Of a DNA stretch of 64,000 bases, positions 41,934 through 52,773 are shown in pieces. Each line of letters begins with the position of its first letter. The stretch's first letter is position 1. The translations under genes were made by a program, and so were the position numbers. Below the pieces are notes generated by a model. The model had not been told where the DNA came from, searched no databases, and saw only the letters and a program-made list of their open reading frames with translations. The DNA is from Rhodocyclales bacterium (GTDB lineage Bacteria; Pseudomonadota; Gammaproteobacteria; Burkholderiales; Rhodocyclaceae), in contig JACRJA010000069.1 in NCBI GenBank assembly GCA_016235745.1, positions 32,113 through 96,112 on the forward strand. Reading direction: 5' to 3'.

Positions 41934-44384
41934 ATGAAACGAACGAGGCAGGTGCCTTTGGCCCTGTTGCTGGGCGCCTTGTGGGGTAACGCCTGGAGTG
42001 CGGGATTCGGCGAGCTCATCGTGCGCTCCCGCCTGGGGGAGCCGCTCACGGCCGAGATCACCGTGAAGGCGACCCCGGAAGAATTGCGATCCCTGTCGGC
42101 ACGCATTGCCCCTCCGGAGTATTTCCGCCAAGTCGGGGTTCCCTACAACGCCACGACCCAAGCGGTCGACGTCAAGCTGGTGCGAGACGGCAATCGGGCC
42201 AAGATCGTGCTCACCAGCCGCACGCCGATCCGCGAGCCGTTCGTCGATATCCTGCTCGACATGAGCTGGGCTGGCGGACGCTTGGTGCGAGAGTTCGCCA
42301 TTCTGCTCGATCCGCCGGAAGTGGCTGCGCCGGCGCGACCGGTGCCGGCCGTCGGCAAGGACGTGACTGCGCCTTCGAAGACGGCGGCGGCGCGTCAGAT
42401 ACCTGGCCAATGGAGCGTGCAACCCGGCGAGACGCTTTACGCCATCGCCCGCCAAGTGGCGCCATCGGGCCTCACTGCCGAACAGACCCTGGTGGCGCTA
42501 TGGCGTGCCAATCCCCATGCCTTCATCGACGGGGACATCAACCGGCTCAAGGCCGGCGCCTCGCTCAAGGTCCCTTCGGCCGAGGAGATCCGCCGTATCC
42601 CCCTGGCCGAAGCGCGCTCCATGCTGCGGGCGTCGGGCAAGCCGCGGCAGGCTGCGGCAGCGCCTGCTCGCGACACGGGGCCAGCGCCAGCGCCGGAGGC
42701 TGCGGCAGACCAGGGGAAGGCGATCGCCCGCGAGGCGCTCGAAACCCCGGCGCCTGCGCCCGTCGAAGATCGGCTCAAGGTCGGGGCCGCCCCCGAAGCC
42801 GCAGTAGGCGCGGAAACGAAAGGATCGGTCCCCATCTCGCCCGAGACCGCGGCGCTGCAAGAGAGCCTCTCTGCCTCGGAAGCAGCGCTCGGAGAGGCCA
42901 ACGAGCGCATCGTCAATCTCGAGACGGAAATCGCCCGCCTGCAGAAACAGCTCGAGGCGCAAAACGCCACCCTGGCCCGCTTGCAGGCGCAGGCCGAAGC
43001 CAGCGTCAAACAGAGCGAAACGTCATGGGTCGAAGGGCTTCTGCCTGCTGTGGGCGGGGCCGCGGCCGCGCTGCTCGCGATGTTTGGCTGGTCGGCGTAT
43101 CGCCGCCGGCGCGAGGAAAAAGCCGCATCCCCCCTGTCGCCGACCCCCGCTCCGGCGACGGCGGAGTCGCCCGCCGTGACCACGATGGAGCATTCCGGTC
43201 CGGTCACCGAGTCCGGTCGCGCCGTCACGTCGGGGCAGAACATCGACACCTCCAGCATCCTCGGTACCGATTTCACCCAGGTCGCGTTCAACGCCCTGCA
43301 CGCCGATGAAGGGGTCGACCCTGTGGCCGAGGCCGAAGTCTATCTCGCCTACGGGCGCGACCCGCAGGCCGAGGAGATCCTGCTCGACGCGCTCAAACAG
43401 AACCCACGGCGTGCGGCCATCTACCTCAAGCTGCTCGAAGTCTATGCCAAGCGCGGCGATCGGGCGAAATTCGATCAATATCTGCGTACCCTGTCCGAAC
43501 TGACCGAGGAGCAGGGGCCCGACTGGACCATGGCCTTGGCGATCGGACAGCGGGCCTGGCCGCAGGACCCACGTTTCGCTGCGGTGGCGGCGGCGACCGA
43601 CACCCTGGAACCCCCCGAGTCCGCGGCGGTACCCGCTTCCGTGAGCAGTCCGCCGCCTGAGGCGCCGGCCGCCGAGGCCCCGGCCGAGTCTGCGCCGCCC
43701 GCCCCGCAGGCGGATTTCGTCGAACTCGATTTCGACCTCGACAAACTGACGGAACAGATGGCGGCCGAAGCGAAGCCTGCACCGGCTGCCGCGGCGACGG
43801 CCTCAGAGTCGCTGGAGTTCGATCTCGAATTCCCCGTCGAGGAAGAATCCCGGCCGCAGGCGCCAGCCGGGGCTCCGGTGGCGGCAGAAGCTAAAGGGGA
43901 GGCTGACGCAGCGCTGGAATTCCCTGAACTTTCGCTGGAAGAGGGCGCTCCGGCGCCGCGCGAACAACGACCCGCCGCGTCTCCGGCCGCTACGGCAGAG
44001 TCCCAGGAATTGAAGTCCCTGCTCGAAGAGATCGATTTCGATCTGGCCGAGATCTCGCCGGAGACGGAGGCGCCGGTCAAGGAACGCGCCGAACCGCCGA
44101 AGGCATCGGAGCCTGCGGCGGGGGCTGCGGCAAGCGCCGAAGAGCAGAAGTCGGCCGAGGCCGGTCCGCCGACCGAGGTGATGGACATCGACCTCGAGCA
44201 CTTCGCCGCTGAAGCCGGCACGGCCGATCACGACACCCGCCTGCAGCTCGCCCAGGCTTATCTCGAGATGGGGGATACCGAGGGGGCGCGTGAGCTGCTC
44301 GAGGAAGTGCTGCGCGACGGCAACGAGGCGCAGCGCACCGCGGCGCAGCAGCTCATGGACCGGATCCTGGGGAGCAAAGCTTGA
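41934..44384 (+). CDS. fimV: FimV-like peptidoglycan-binding polar scaffold protein
   Basis: FimV proteins anchor polar type IV pilus and signalling machinery by binding peptidoglycan. The 816-residue product has a signal peptide (1-23), the FimV N-terminal domain (GFGELIVRSRLGEPLTAEI), a LysM domain at about 160-220, a coiled coil at about 300-360, a transmembrane helix near 366-388, a TPR-like stretch around 460-545, a long acidic Ala/Pro/Glu-rich cytoplasmic region, and the conserved C-terminal domain (about 749-816, MDIDLEHFAAEAGTADHDTR). All family parts are present. Location between asd and truA is the standard one. No pilus genes are in the window. Confidence 0.93.
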   Translation: MKRTRQVPLALLLGALWGNAWSAGFGELIVRSRLGEPLTAEITVKATPEELRSLSARIAPPEYFRQVGVPYNATTQAVDVKLVRDGNRAKIVLTSRTPIREPFVDILLDMSWAGGRLVREFAILLDPPEVAAPARPVPAVGKDVTAPSKTAAARQIPGQWSVQPGETLYAIARQVAPSGLTAEQTLVALWRANPHAFIDGDINRLKAGASLKVPSAEEIRRIPLAEARSMLRASGKPRQAAAAPARDTGPAPAPEAAADQGKAIAREALETPAPAPVEDRLKVGAAPEAAVGAETKGSVPISPETAALQESLSASEAALGEANERIVNLETEIARLQKQLEAQNATLARLQAQAEASVKQSETSWVEGLLPAVGGAAAALLAMFGWSAYRRRREEKAASPLSPTPAPATAESPAVTTMEHSGPVTESGRAVTSGQNIDTSSILGTDFTQVAFNALHADEGVDPVAEAEVYLAYGRDPQAEEILLDALKQNPRRAAIYLKLLEVYAKRGDRAKFDQYLRTLSELTEEQGPDWTMALAIGQRAWPQDPRFAAVAAATDTLEPPESAAVPASVSSPPPEAPAAEAPAESAPPAPQADFVELDFDLDKLTEQMAAEAKPAPAAAATASESLEFDLEFPVEEESRPQAPAGAPVAAEAKGEADAALEFPELSLEEGAPAPREQRPAASPAATAESQELKSLLEEIDFDLAEISPETEAPVKERAEPPKASEPAAGAAASAEEQKSAEAGPPTEVMDIDLEHFAAEAGTADHDTRLQLAQAYLEMGDTEGARELLEEVLRDGNEAQRTAAQQLMDRILGSKA

Positions 44385-44416
44385 CGGTGCTCTCCCTCCG
44401 GCGGGAGTGAGGCGCG

Positions 44417-45229
44417 GTGCGCTGGGCATTGCTCGTCGAATATGCCGGGCAAGGTTTCCATGGCTGGCAGACCCAGGCGACGGGACGCACGGTGCAGGCG
44501 GTGCTGGAGGCGGCGCTCGGCGAGCTCGCTGCGCAAGCGGTGCGCCTGCACTGCGCCGGGCGCACCGACGCCGGGGTGCATGCGCTCGCCCAGGTGGTGC
44601 ATTTCGACACGACGGTCGAACGGCTGCCTTCGGCCTGGGTGCGCGGGGTGAATGCCCGCTTGCCCGAAGAGGTTGCCGTGCGCGCCGCCTGGCCCGTATC
44701 CGAAGCGTTTCACGCGCGCTATCGCGCCACTTCCCGCCACTACCGCTACGTGCTCTACAACGCGCCGGTGCGACCGGCGGCGCTCGCCGGCCGGGTCGGC
44801 TGGGAGATGCGCCCGCTCGCGCTCGCGCCGATGCGCGAGGCGGCGGCGATGCTCGTCGGCACGCACGACTTTTCGGCTTTTCGCGCCGCCCAATGCCAGG
44901 CGCGCTCGCCGGTGAAGACGCTCTATCGCCTCGACATCGAACGCCGCGGCCCCTTTCTGCATTTCGATGCGCACGCCGATGCCTTTCTGCACCACATGGT
45001 GCGCAACCTCGTCGGTGCCCTCGTCTACGTGGGCAAGTGGCGTTTCCCGCCCGAGTGGCTCGGCGAGGTGCTCAAGCGGCGTGAGCGCGCGCTCGCTGCG
45101 CCCACTTTTCCTGCCGCCGGGCTCTATTTCTGTGGGGTCGAGTATCCGCCGGGCCTGGGCGTGCCCGAGCGGATCGTGCGCCGGCCCGAATTCGGCTTGG
45201 ACGAGGAAGTGGATGTCGCAAAACCCTGA
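44417..45229 (+). CDS. truA: tRNA pseudouridine(38-40) synthase TruA
   Basis: TruA makes pseudouridine at positions 38-40 of the tRNA anticodon stem. The 270-residue product starts with GTG and keeps the catalytic aspartate D51 in CAGRTDAGVHA, plus the FHARYRATSRHYRY segment and the C-terminal HHMVRNLVGAL. It follows fimV by 32 bases and overlaps trpF by 17. TruA acting on leader-dependent tRNAs is classically tied to attenuation (hisT), an interesting link to the ilv leader. Confidence 0.96.
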   Translation: MRWALLVEYAGQGFHGWQTQATGRTVQAVLEAALGELAAQAVRLHCAGRTDAGVHALAQVVHFDTTVERLPSAWVRGVNARLPEEVAVRAAWPVSEAFHARYRATSRHYRYVLYNAPVRPAALAGRVGWEMRPLALAPMREAAAMLVGTHDFSAFRAAQCQARSPVKTLYRLDIERRGPFLHFDAHADAFLHHMVRNLVGALVYVGKWRFPPEWLGEVLKRRERALAAPTFPAAGLYFCGVEYPPGLGVPERIVRRPEFGLDEEVDVAKP

Positions 45230-45857
45230 TCTCCCTTGCTGCGTGCGCGTGAAGATCTGCGGCCTGACGCGGCCCGAAGACGTGCGGGAGGCGTGCCGGC
45301 TGGGTGCCGATGCGCTCGGTTTCGTCTTCTATCCGCCCAGCCCCCGGGCGGTGACGATCGCGCAGGCCGAGGCGCTGCTTGCCGAGGTGCCACCCTTCGT
45401 CACCACGGTGGGGCTCTTCGTCAATCCTTCCCCGCAGGAGGTGGAAGCGGTGCTCGGGCGCGCACCACTCGACCTGCTGCAGTTTCACGGCGACGAGCCG
45501 CCCGAGCTGTGCCGCCGCTTCGCCCGGCCCTATCTCAAGGCGCTGCGGGTACGCCCGGGGCTCGATCTGCTAGAATTGGCGCGACGCTACCCCGACGCGA
45601 AGGGGTTGCTGCTCGATGCCGACTCCGCCGTCTGGGGCGGCAGTGGCCGTGCTTTCGACTGGAACCTGATCCCGCCTGGTCTGCCGCGCCCCGTGGTGCT
45701 CGCCGGCGGCCTCACGCCCGAGACGGTGGCCGAGGCGATCGCGCGCGTGCGGCCGTGGGCCGTGGATGTCTCGAGCGGCGTCGAGGCGGCCAAAGGGATC
45801 AAATGCCCGCAGAAGATGGCGGCCTTCTTCGCCGCCGTGACCCGAGGAATGCGCTGA
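45213..45857 (+). CDS. trpF: Phosphoribosylanthranilate isomerase TrpF
   Basis: TrpF performs the Amadori rearrangement of phosphoribosylanthranilate in tryptophan synthesis. The 214-residue TIM barrel has the catalytic cysteine in [25 protein letters not shown], and the phosphate-binding [14 protein letters not shown] and [13 protein letters not shown]. The ATG at 45213 lies within the end of truA; no better start exists downstream. The stop shares one base with the trpB start. Confidence 0.96.
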   Translation: MSQNPDLPCCVRVKICGLTRPEDVREACRLGADALGFVFYPPSPRAVTIAQAEALLAEVPPFVTTVGLFVNPSPQEVEAVLGRAPLDLLQFHGDEPPELCRRFARPYLKALRVRPGLDLLELARRYPDAKGLLLDADSAVWGGSGRAFDWNLIPPGLPRPVVLAGGLTPETVAEAIARVRPWAVDVSSGVEAAKGIKCPQKMAAFFAAVTRGMR

Positions 45858-47053
45858 TGGAGTATCACTACCCCGACGCCCGGGGCCATTTCGGCCCCTA
45901 CGGCGGCGTCTACGTGGCCGAGACGCTGGTGCCGGCGCTCGAGGCGCTCGCCCAGGCCTATGAGGACGCCAAGCGCGACGCGTCGTTTCGCGCCGAGTTC
46001 GACTACGAGCTCGAACACTACGTCGGCCGCCCCAGCCCCATCTACCACGCCAAGCGCTGGTCGGAGGTCCTGGGCGGGGCGCAGATCTACCTCAAGCGCG
46101 AGGACCTGAACCACACCGGCGCGCACAAGATCAACAACTGCATCGGCCAGGCGCTGCTCGCCCGGCGCATGGGCAAGCCGCGGGTGATCGCCGAGACCGG
46201 GGCGGGGCAGCACGGCGTGGCCACCGCCACGGTGGCGGCGCGCTACGGCATGCGCTGCGTCGTCTACATGGGCGAAGAGGACGTGCGCCGGCAGGCGGCC
46301 AACGTCTATCGCATGAAGCTGCTGGGGGCCGAAGTGGTGCCGGTCTCGTCTGGCTCGCGCACGCTCAAGGACGCCCTCAACGAAGCCATGCGCGACTGGG
46401 TCACCAACGTGCACGATACCTTCTACATCCTCGGCACCGTGGCCGGGCCGCATCCCTATCCGGAAATGGTGCGCGACTTCCAGTCCGTCATCGGCAAGGA
46501 ATGCCTGTGGCAGATGCCGCAGCTCGTCGGCCGTCAGCCCGACTACGTGATCGCCTGCGTCGGCGGCGGCTCCAACGCCATCGGGATCTTCTACCCCTAT
46601 CTGGAGCATGAATCGGTGCGCCTGATCGGGGTGGAAGCGGCCGGCGAAGGCATCGGCACGGGGCGGCACGCGGCCACGCTCGTAGCCGGCCGTCCCGGCG
46701 TGCTGCACGGCAACCGCACCTACCTGCTGCAGGACGAACACGGTCAGATCCGCGAAACGCACTCCATCTCCGCCGGGCTGGACTATCCCGGCGTGGGGCC
46801 GGAGCACGCGCTGCTCAAGGACCTGGGGCGCGCCGAATACGTGGCCGTGACCGACGACGAGGCGCTGGCGGCCTTCCATGCCCTGTGCCGTTACGAAGGC
46901 ATCATCCCGGCGCTCGAATCCTCGCACGCACTCGCCTACGCGGCCAAGCTCGCTCCGAGCCTGCCGCGCGAGACGGTGCTGCTCGTCAACCTTTCGGGGC
47001 GCGGCGACAAGGACATGCACACCGTGGCCGAACGCTCGGGCATCCGCTGGTGA
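45857..47053 (+). CDS. trpB: Tryptophan synthase beta chain
   Basis: TrpB condenses indole with serine using pyridoxal phosphate. The 398-residue protein has the PLP lysine K91 in [15 protein letters not shown], the glycine-rich phosphate loop [12 protein letters not shown], and the COMM-domain segment [13 protein letters not shown]. The start is immediately at the trpF stop. trpA follows after 14 bases. Confidence 0.98.
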   Translation: MEYHYPDARGHFGPYGGVYVAETLVPALEALAQAYEDAKRDASFRAEFDYELEHYVGRPSPIYHAKRWSEVLGGAQIYLKREDLNHTGAHKINNCIGQALLARRMGKPRVIAETGAGQHGVATATVAARYGMRCVVYMGEEDVRRQAANVYRMKLLGAEVVPVSSGSRTLKDALNEAMRDWVTNVHDTFYILGTVAGPHPYPEMVRDFQSVIGKECLWQMPQLVGRQPDYVIACVGGGSNAIGIFYPYLEHESVRLIGVEAAGEGIGTGRHAATLVAGRPGVLHGNRTYLLQDEHGQIRETHSISAGLDYPGVGPEHALLKDLGRAEYVAVTDDEALAAFHALCRYEGIIPALESSHALAYAAKLAPSLPRETVLLVNLSGRGDKDMHTVAERSGIRW

Positions 47054-47067
47054 ACGAGGAGCGCTCC

Positions 47068-47880
47068 ATGAACCGTATCGACCGTACCTTCGCCCGCCTG
47101 CGTACGCAGGGGCGCAAGGCGCTCATCCCCTTCGTGACCGCGGGCTTTCCCTCGGTCGCAGCCACGCAGGCGCTCTTGCCGGCGCTGGTGCGCGCCGGGG
47201 CCGACCTCATCGAGCTGGGCGTGCCCTTTTCCGACCCGATGGCCGATGGCCCGACCATCCAGCACGCGAGCGAACGGGCCCTGGCGCAGGGCATGACGCT
47301 TGCCCAGGTATTCGACGTGGTGCGCGACTTTCGCCGCACGGATGCCGACACGCCGGTGGTGCTCATGGGCTACGCCAATCCGATCGAGGCGATGGGCGAG
47401 GAGCGCTTCGTGCAGGCGGCGCGCGACGCCGGCGTCGATGGCGTGCTCACCGTCGATTACCCGCCGCAGGAGGCGGAATCCTTCGCCGCGCGGCTGCGAG
47501 CGGCAGGACTGCATCCCATCTTTCTGCTCGCGCCCACCTCGAAGCCGGAGCGGGCCGACGAGGTGGCGCGGCTCGGCGGCGGTTACGTCTATTACGTCTC
47601 GCTCACCGGCGTGACGGGGGCGGGCTCACTCGACGTGGCCGCGGTGCTCGCGCGCATTCCCGCCCTGCGTGAGCATACGGGCTTGCCGGTGGCGGTGGGG
47701 TTCGGCATCCGCGACGCGCGTACCGCCGCCGAGATCGGCGCGGTGGCCGACGCGGTGGTCATCGGCAGCCGTCTGCTCGAAGCGCTCGAAGGCGCCGAGG
47801 ACCCGGCCGAGGCGTGCTGGCGGGCGGAGGAATTCCTGTGTCCCATCCGCCGGGCGCTCGATGAAGGAGTGGCTCAATGA
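47068..47880 (+). CDS. trpA: Tryptophan synthase alpha chain
   Basis: TrpA cleaves indole-3-glycerol phosphate and passes indole to TrpB. The 270-residue TIM barrel carries the signature [17 protein letters not shown] with the catalytic residues, the second catalytic acid in [14 protein letters not shown], and the phosphate-binding [11 protein letters not shown]. It has GAGGAG before the start. The stop overlaps accD (ATGA). Confidence 0.98.
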   Translation: MNRIDRTFARLRTQGRKALIPFVTAGFPSVAATQALLPALVRAGADLIELGVPFSDPMADGPTIQHASERALAQGMTLAQVFDVVRDFRRTDADTPVVLMGYANPIEAMGEERFVQAARDAGVDGVLTVDYPPQEAESFAARLRAAGLHPIFLLAPTSKPERADEVARLGGGYVYYVSLTGVTGAGSLDVAAVLARIPALREHTGLPVAVGFGIRDARTAAEIGAVADAVVIGSRLLEALEGAEDPAEACWRAEEFLCPIRRALDEGVAQ

Positions 47881-48746
47881 GTTGGCTCGACAAGATCCTG
47901 CCGCCGCGCATCCGGCGCGAGGTGAGCGGCGCGCGCCACAGCGTCCCCGAAGGGCTGTGGACCAAGTGCGAAGCCTGCGACGAGGTGCTCTACGCCGCCG
48001 ACCTCGAGCGCGAGTTGCGCGTGTGCCCCAAATGCGGCCATCACCACCGCATCCGCGCTCGAGCCCGGCTCGAGGCGCTGCTCGATCCCGACGGGCGACA
48101 GGAACTCGGCGCCGAAGTGCGGCCGGTGGACGCGCTCAAGTTCAAGGACAGCAAACGCTACACCGACCGGCTCAAGGAAGCGGTCAAGGCCACCGGCGAG
48201 AGCGAGGCGCTCGTCGTGCTCGCCGGGCGTCTCGAGAACCTGCCGGTGGTGGCGGCCTGCTTCGAATTCGAGTTCATGGGCGGTTCCATGGGTTCGGTCG
48301 TGGGCGAGCGCTTCGTGCGCGGGGTGCGCCACGCCATCGAACATCGCTGCGGCTTCGTGTGCATCGCCGCAAGCGGCGGGGCGCGCATGCAGGAAGGGGT
48401 GCTCTCGCTGATGCAGATGGCCAAGACGAACGCCGCGCTCACGCAGCTCGCCCAGGCGCGGCTGCCCTTCGTCTCGGTGCTCACCGACCCGACCATGGGG
48501 GGCGTGTCGGCCAGCTTCGCTTTCATGGGCGACGTGGTCGTAGCCGAACCGGGGGCGCTCATCGGCTTTGCCGGGCCGCGGGTCATCGAGCAGACGGTGC
48601 GCCAGACCCTGCCGGAAGGGTTTCAGCGGGCGGAATTTCTGCTGGAGAAAGGGGCGCTAGACGCCATCGTCGACCGGCGCCGGCTGCGGCCGTGGCTTGC
48701 GCGCACCTTCGCCCTGCTGGGGCTGCGCCCGCACGAGACGGCATGA
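47877..48746 (+). CDS. accD: Acetyl-CoA carboxylase carboxyltransferase subunit beta
   Basis: AccD with AccA forms the carboxyltransferase that makes malonyl-CoA. The 289-residue protein has the N-terminal zinc ribbon with two CxxC pairs (CEACDEVL and CPKCGHHH), then the crotonase-like carboxyltransferase core with [18 protein letters not shown] and [15 protein letters not shown]. Position between trpA and folC is conserved in this group. It overlaps both neighbours by four bases. Confidence 0.97.
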   Translation: MSWLDKILPPRIRREVSGARHSVPEGLWTKCEACDEVLYAADLERELRVCPKCGHHHRIRARARLEALLDPDGRQELGAEVRPVDALKFKDSKRYTDRLKEAVKATGESEALVVLAGRLENLPVVAACFEFEFMGGSMGSVVGERFVRGVRHAIEHRCGFVCIAASGGARMQEGVLSLMQMAKTNAALTQLAQARLPFVSVLTDPTMGGVSASFAFMGDVVVAEPGALIGFAGPRVIEQTVRQTLPEGFQRAEFLLEKGALDAIVDRRRLRPWLARTFALLGLRPHETA

Positions 48747-50029
48747 ACGAAGCCTCCCCTCTGGATCGTTGGTTGGAGAAGCTCGAAGCGCGCGCGGCGA
48801 GCCACGTGATCGCCCTGGGGCTCGAGCGGGTGCGGGCGGTGCTCGATCGCCTGCCGTTTACCTCCAACGCAGTCGTCATCACCGTGGCAGGAACCAACGG
48901 CAAAGGGTCGACCTGCGCCCTGCTCGAAGCGATGCTGCGCGCCGGGGGCTACCGCGTCGGCTGCTACACTTCGCCGCATCTGCTGCGCTACACCGAGCGC
49001 GTGCGCCTCGACGGCCGGCCGATCGGCGACGAGGCGCTGCTCTCCGCCTTCGAAGCGGTGGAGGCCGTGCGCGGCGACGTGCCGCTCACCTATTTCGAGC
49101 ACGGCACGCTGGCGGCCTGGGTTGCCTTCTGCCGTGAGCCGCTCGATGCCATCATCTTGGAAGTCGGGCTGGGGGGGCGGCTCGATGCCACCAACGTCTT
49201 CGATGCGGACGCGGCGATCCTCACGGGGGTGGCGCTCGACCATCAAGCCCAGCTGGGGCCGGACCGCGAGGCGATCGGGCGCGAGAAAGCTGGCATCTTC
49301 CGCCCTGGCCGGCCGGCCATCGTCGCCGATCCGGTGCCGCCGCGCTCGGTGCTGGAGACGGCCGCGGCGCTCGGCGCCGAGCTCTACCGCCTCGGGGTGG
49401 AGTTTGGCTACGATGGCGACCGCCAGCAGTGGCGCTGGTGGTCGCGCACGGCGGGCAACCGCGGCGGTCTGCCCTATCCGGCGCTGCGCGGAGTCAATCA
49501 GCTGATGAACGCCTCGGCGGCCCTGATGGCGCTCACCTGTCTGCGCGAGCGCCTGCCGCTGGCGATGCAGGCGGTGCGCGAGGGGCTGATGACGGTGGAA
49601 CTGCCGGGGCGCTTCCAGGTGCTGCCCGGCCGTCCGAGCGTGATCCTCGACGTGGCGCACAATCCGCAGGCCGCGGCGGTGCTCGCCGAGAACCTCGCCG
49701 CCATGCCGGGCTACCGGCGCACGTTGGCGGTGGTCGGCATGCTTGCCGACAAGGACGTGGAAGGGGTGGCGCGCGCCCTCGCTTCCCGGGTCGATGCGTG
49801 GTTCGTTGCCGGTCTGCAAGGCCCGCGCGCGCTCGCAGTCGAGGCGCTCGCCGAACGTTTGTCGGCCGCGGGCATCGCGCCGCAAGGAACCTTCGCTTCG
49901 GTGACCGAGGCGCTGGCCACGGCCAAGGCGCAGGCACGCGACGATGATAGAATCGCCGTATTCGGCTCTTTCTTCACGGTGGCCGAGGCGATGCGCGCGC
50001 TGCATGTCCAGGACACGGAAGCACGGTGA
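48743..50029 (+). CDS. folC: Dihydrofolate synthase / folylpolyglutamate synthase FolC
   Basis: FolC attaches glutamates to dihydropteroate and folates. The 428-residue protein is a Mur-ligase relative with the ATP loop [17 protein letters not shown], the [10 protein letters not shown] omega-loop region, and a C-terminal domain with [11 protein letters not shown]. The ATG at 48743 overlaps the accD stop. Its own stop overlaps the GTG of the SPOR protein. Confidence 0.96.
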   Translation: MNEASPLDRWLEKLEARAASHVIALGLERVRAVLDRLPFTSNAVVITVAGTNGKGSTCALLEAMLRAGGYRVGCYTSPHLLRYTERVRLDGRPIGDEALLSAFEAVEAVRGDVPLTYFEHGTLAAWVAFCREPLDAIILEVGLGGRLDATNVFDADAAILTGVALDHQAQLGPDREAIGREKAGIFRPGRPAIVADPVPPRSVLETAAALGAELYRLGVEFGYDGDRQQWRWWSRTAGNRGGLPYPALRGVNQLMNASAALMALTCLRERLPLAMQAVREGLMTVELPGRFQVLPGRPSVILDVAHNPQAAAVLAENLAAMPGYRRTLAVVGMLADKDVEGVARALASRVDAWFVAGLQGPRALAVEALAERLSAAGIAPQGTFASVTEALATAKAQARDDDRIAVFGSFFTVAEAMRALHVQDTEAR

Positions 50030-50721
50030 CGACCCAGGAAGACTCTCTCGAGCGGTTGCGCAGGATACGGCGGCGTTTCGTCGGCGCGCTCGTCCTGCTG
50101 CTGGCGGCGCTCATCACCCTGCCCTTGGTGATGGAACAGAAACCCAAGGAGCAGAAAGCTCCGGTCGAGGTGCGGATCCCTGCACGCGATCAAATGCCGG
50201 CGACCGTGCCGCCGCCCGCAGCCGTTCCCGAAGCGGCGCAGCCGCCCGAGGCGGAACTCGCCGAAGCGCCCGTCGCGCCGCCTTCGCTGCCGGCCGGGCA
50301 AGAACTTCCGCCGCCCCCTCCAGCGGAACCCTCCCTGAAACCGGCACCGCCTGCGGGCGTGGCAACGCCCAAGCCCGCCGCGCCGCCGGAGCCTTCCAAA
50401 CCGGCGCCCACCGTCAAACCCGATGCCCTGCAGGAGAAGGCCCGCGCACTTGCGGCCCTGGAAGGGGCGTTGAAGCCAGGACAGAAACTGCCGGGCTATT
50501 GGGTGGTGCAGGCCGGCGCCTTCCGCGACGAAGCCAAGGCGAAGCAGGTCGCCGGGCAGCTGCGCGGCGCCGGGCTCGACGCCTTCGTCGAGGGCGGCGC
50601 CGACGGCTGGTACCGGGTGCGCATCGGTCCGTTCGTGAGTGAAGCCAAGGCACAGTCGGCCAAGACGATCGCCGAGCAGCAGCGCCTGAGTCCGCGCGTC
50701 GTGCATGTCGCTTCGCCATGA
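50026..50721 (+). CDS. SPOR-domain membrane protein (DedD-like)
   Basis: The 231-residue product has a cytoplasmic N-terminus, one transmembrane helix at about residues 16-36, a long proline- and alanine-rich periplasmic linker, and a C-terminal SPOR domain from about residue 155 (YWVVQAGAFRDEAKAKQVA and WYRVRIGPFVSEAKA). SPOR domains bind denuded septal glycan, so a division-site role like DedD is likely. The start is GTG overlapping folC; the stop overlaps cvpA. Gene order folC-dedD-cvpA-purF supports the DedD reading. Confidence 0.85.
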   Translation: MTTQEDSLERLRRIRRRFVGALVLLLAALITLPLVMEQKPKEQKAPVEVRIPARDQMPATVPPPAAVPEAAQPPEAELAEAPVAPPSLPAGQELPPPPPAEPSLKPAPPAGVATPKPAAPPEPSKPAPTVKPDALQEKARALAALEGALKPGQKLPGYWVVQAGAFRDEAKAKQVAGQLRGAGLDAFVEGGADGWYRVRIGPFVSEAKAQSAKTIAEQQRLSPRVVHVASP

Positions 50722-51224
50722 ACGCTTTCGATTACGCCGTCTTCGCGGTGATCGTCATTTCGCTGCTGGTGGGCGTCTGGCGCGGTGTCGTCGCCGAGCT
50801 GCTCTCGGTGGCGGCGTGGGTGCTGGCGATCGCGCTGGGATGGGCCTTCGGCTGGCCGATCGGCCGGGCATTCTATGCGGGTTGGTTCGCCGATCCCTTG
50901 CTGCAGCGCGTCTTCGGCTTCGCGACCATCTTTCTTGCCGTGTTCATGCTGGCGGCGCTGCTGCGCTACGCCCTGCGCGAGGCAGTGCACGCCATTGGGC
51001 TAGGGGGCGTGGACCGTGTGCTCGGCGCCGCCTTCGGCCTGGTGCGAGGGGTGGCGGTGGTGCTGCTGTGTGCGGCAGCGCTGCTGTCGCTCGGCGCCCA
51101 AGAGGCGGCTTGGTGGCGGCAGGCAAGGACGGCGCCGTGGATCGTCGCAGCCTTACAGCGCTTGGATCCTTGGCTGCCGCGGGTCTTGATCGAGAAATTG
51201 CATTTACCCAGGGAGATCGTTTGA
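50718..51224 (+). CDS. cvpA: CvpA family inner-membrane protein
   Basis: CvpA is a four-helix membrane protein needed for colicin V export in E. coli and for envelope robustness in others; its molecular function is unsettled. The 168-residue product has hydrophobic segments at about residues 5-22, 27-48, 63-84 and 97-122 and the family motif GVWRGVVAELLSVAAWV near the N-terminus. It starts in the SPOR gene stop and ends directly before the purF ATG, so it is surely co-translated with its neighbours. Confidence 0.92.
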   Translation: MNAFDYAVFAVIVISLLVGVWRGVVAELLSVAAWVLAIALGWAFGWPIGRAFYAGWFADPLLQRVFGFATIFLAVFMLAALLRYALREAVHAIGLGGVDRVLGAAFGLVRGVAVVLLCAAALLSLGAQEAAWWRQARTAPWIVAALQRLDPWLPRVLIEKLHLPREIV

Positions 51225-52760
51225 ATGTGCGGAATCATCGGGGTGGTCGCCCATCAGCCGGTCAATCAGCTCCTCTACGACGGCCTGATGGTCTTGCAAC
51301 ACCGCGGCCAGGACGCCGCGGGCATCGCCACCGGCTGCGACGACCGCTTCTACATGCACAAAGGGCCAGGACTGGTGCGCGACGTCTTTCGCACGCGCAA
51401 CATGCGCAGCCTCGTGGGCAACTGGGGCATCGGCCACGTGCGCTATCCCACGGCTGGGGATGCCTGCAACCCGGCCGAGGCGCAGCCCTTCTACGTCAAT
51501 TCGCCCTTCGGGCTGCTGCTCGCGCACAACGGCAACCTCACCAACGGCGAGGCGCTCAAGCGCGAGATTTTCGAAACCGACCTGCGCCACATCAATACCA
51601 ATTCCGACTCCGAGATTCTGCTCAACGTGTTTGCCCATGAACTCGCGGCGGCCTCGAAAGGGGCGCGGCCCGACGACGAGGCGGTGTTCGCGGCGGTGCG
51701 CGGCGTGCATCGGCGCTGCCGCGGCGCCTACGCGGTGGTGGTGATGATCGCCGGGTACGGATTGCTCGCCTTCCGCGACCCTTACGGTATCCGTCCGCTC
51801 GTCTTCGGTCGCAACGACACGCCCGAGGGGACGGAGTGGCTCGTCGCCTCCGAGTCGGTCGCGCTCGACACCCTGGGTTTTCGCCTGGTGCGCGACGTCG
51901 CTCCGGGCGAGGCGATCCTCTTCGGCATCGACGGCACCATGCGCGCGCGCCAGTGCGCCGACGAGCCGGTGCTCGCGCCCTGCCTCTTCGAATTCGTCTA
52001 TCTGGCGCGGCCCGACTCGGTGATCGACGGGGTGTCGGTCTATGAGGCTCGGGTGAAGATGGGTGAATACCTCGCCGAGCGTTTCCGCGTTCTTTTCCCG
52101 CGCGCGCGCATCGACGTGGTGATCCCCATCCCCGATTCCAGCCGGCCGGCGGCGCTGGAGATGGCCACCCGCCTGGGGCTGCCCTACCGCGAAGGCTTCG
52201 TGAAGAACCGCTACATCGGCCGCACCTTCATCATGCCAGGGCAGACGGTGCGCAAGAATTCCGTACGCAAGAAATTGAACGCCGTACATCAGGAATTCCG
52301 CGGCAAGCGGGTGCTGCTCGTCGATGATTCCATCGTGCGCGGCACCACCAGCCGCGAGATCATCCAGATGGCGCGCGACGCCGGCGCCGTGGAAGTCTTC
52401 CTCGCCTCGGCCGCTCCGCCCGTGCGCTACGCCAACGTCTATGGCATCGACATGCCAAGCCGCCGCGAGCTCATCGCTGCCTACTGCGACGAGGATGAGG
52501 TGCGCCGCCAGATCGGCGCCGACGGCTTGCTCTATCAGGAGCTCGAAGATCTCAAGCGCGCCATCCAGAGCGTCAATCCGCAGATCCGGCGCTTCGAGGC
52601 TTCCTGCTTCGACGGCTGCTACGTCACGGGCGACGTCACACCCGACTACCTCGAACGGATCGAACGGCGCGGCGAGGGGGCGATTCCCATCCGTGAGGGG
52701 GAGGAAAGCGCCGGCGCAGCCCAGCTCGATCTCAATCTCCCCCTCGATCAGGACGCATGA
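51225..52760 (+). CDS. purF: Amidophosphoribosyltransferase PurF
   Basis: PurF commits PRPP to purine synthesis using glutamine. The 511-residue protein begins MCGIIGVV, with cysteine 2 becoming the N-terminal nucleophile after methionine removal; the glutaminase segment [14 protein letters not shown] follows, and the PRPP-binding motif [17 protein letters not shown] lies in the C-terminal half. It starts at the base after the cvpA stop. Confidence 0.98.
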   Translation: MCGIIGVVAHQPVNQLLYDGLMVLQHRGQDAAGIATGCDDRFYMHKGPGLVRDVFRTRNMRSLVGNWGIGHVRYPTAGDACNPAEAQPFYVNSPFGLLLAHNGNLTNGEALKREIFETDLRHINTNSDSEILLNVFAHELAAASKGARPDDEAVFAAVRGVHRRCRGAYAVVVMIAGYGLLAFRDPYGIRPLVFGRNDTPEGTEWLVASESVALDTLGFRLVRDVAPGEAILFGIDGTMRARQCADEPVLAPCLFEFVYLARPDSVIDGVSVYEARVKMGEYLAERFRVLFPRARIDVVIPIPDSSRPAALEMATRLGLPYREGFVKNRYIGRTFIMPGQTVRKNSVRKKLNAVHQEFRGKRVLLVDDSIVRGTTSREIIQMARDAGAVEVFLASAAPPVRYANVYGIDMPSRRELIAAYCDEDEVRRQIGADGLLYQELEDLKRAIQSVNPQIRRFEASCFDGCYVTGDVTPDYLERIERRGEGAIPIREGEESAGAAQLDLNLPLDQDA

Positions 52761-52773
52761 AAGGATGAGGGCG

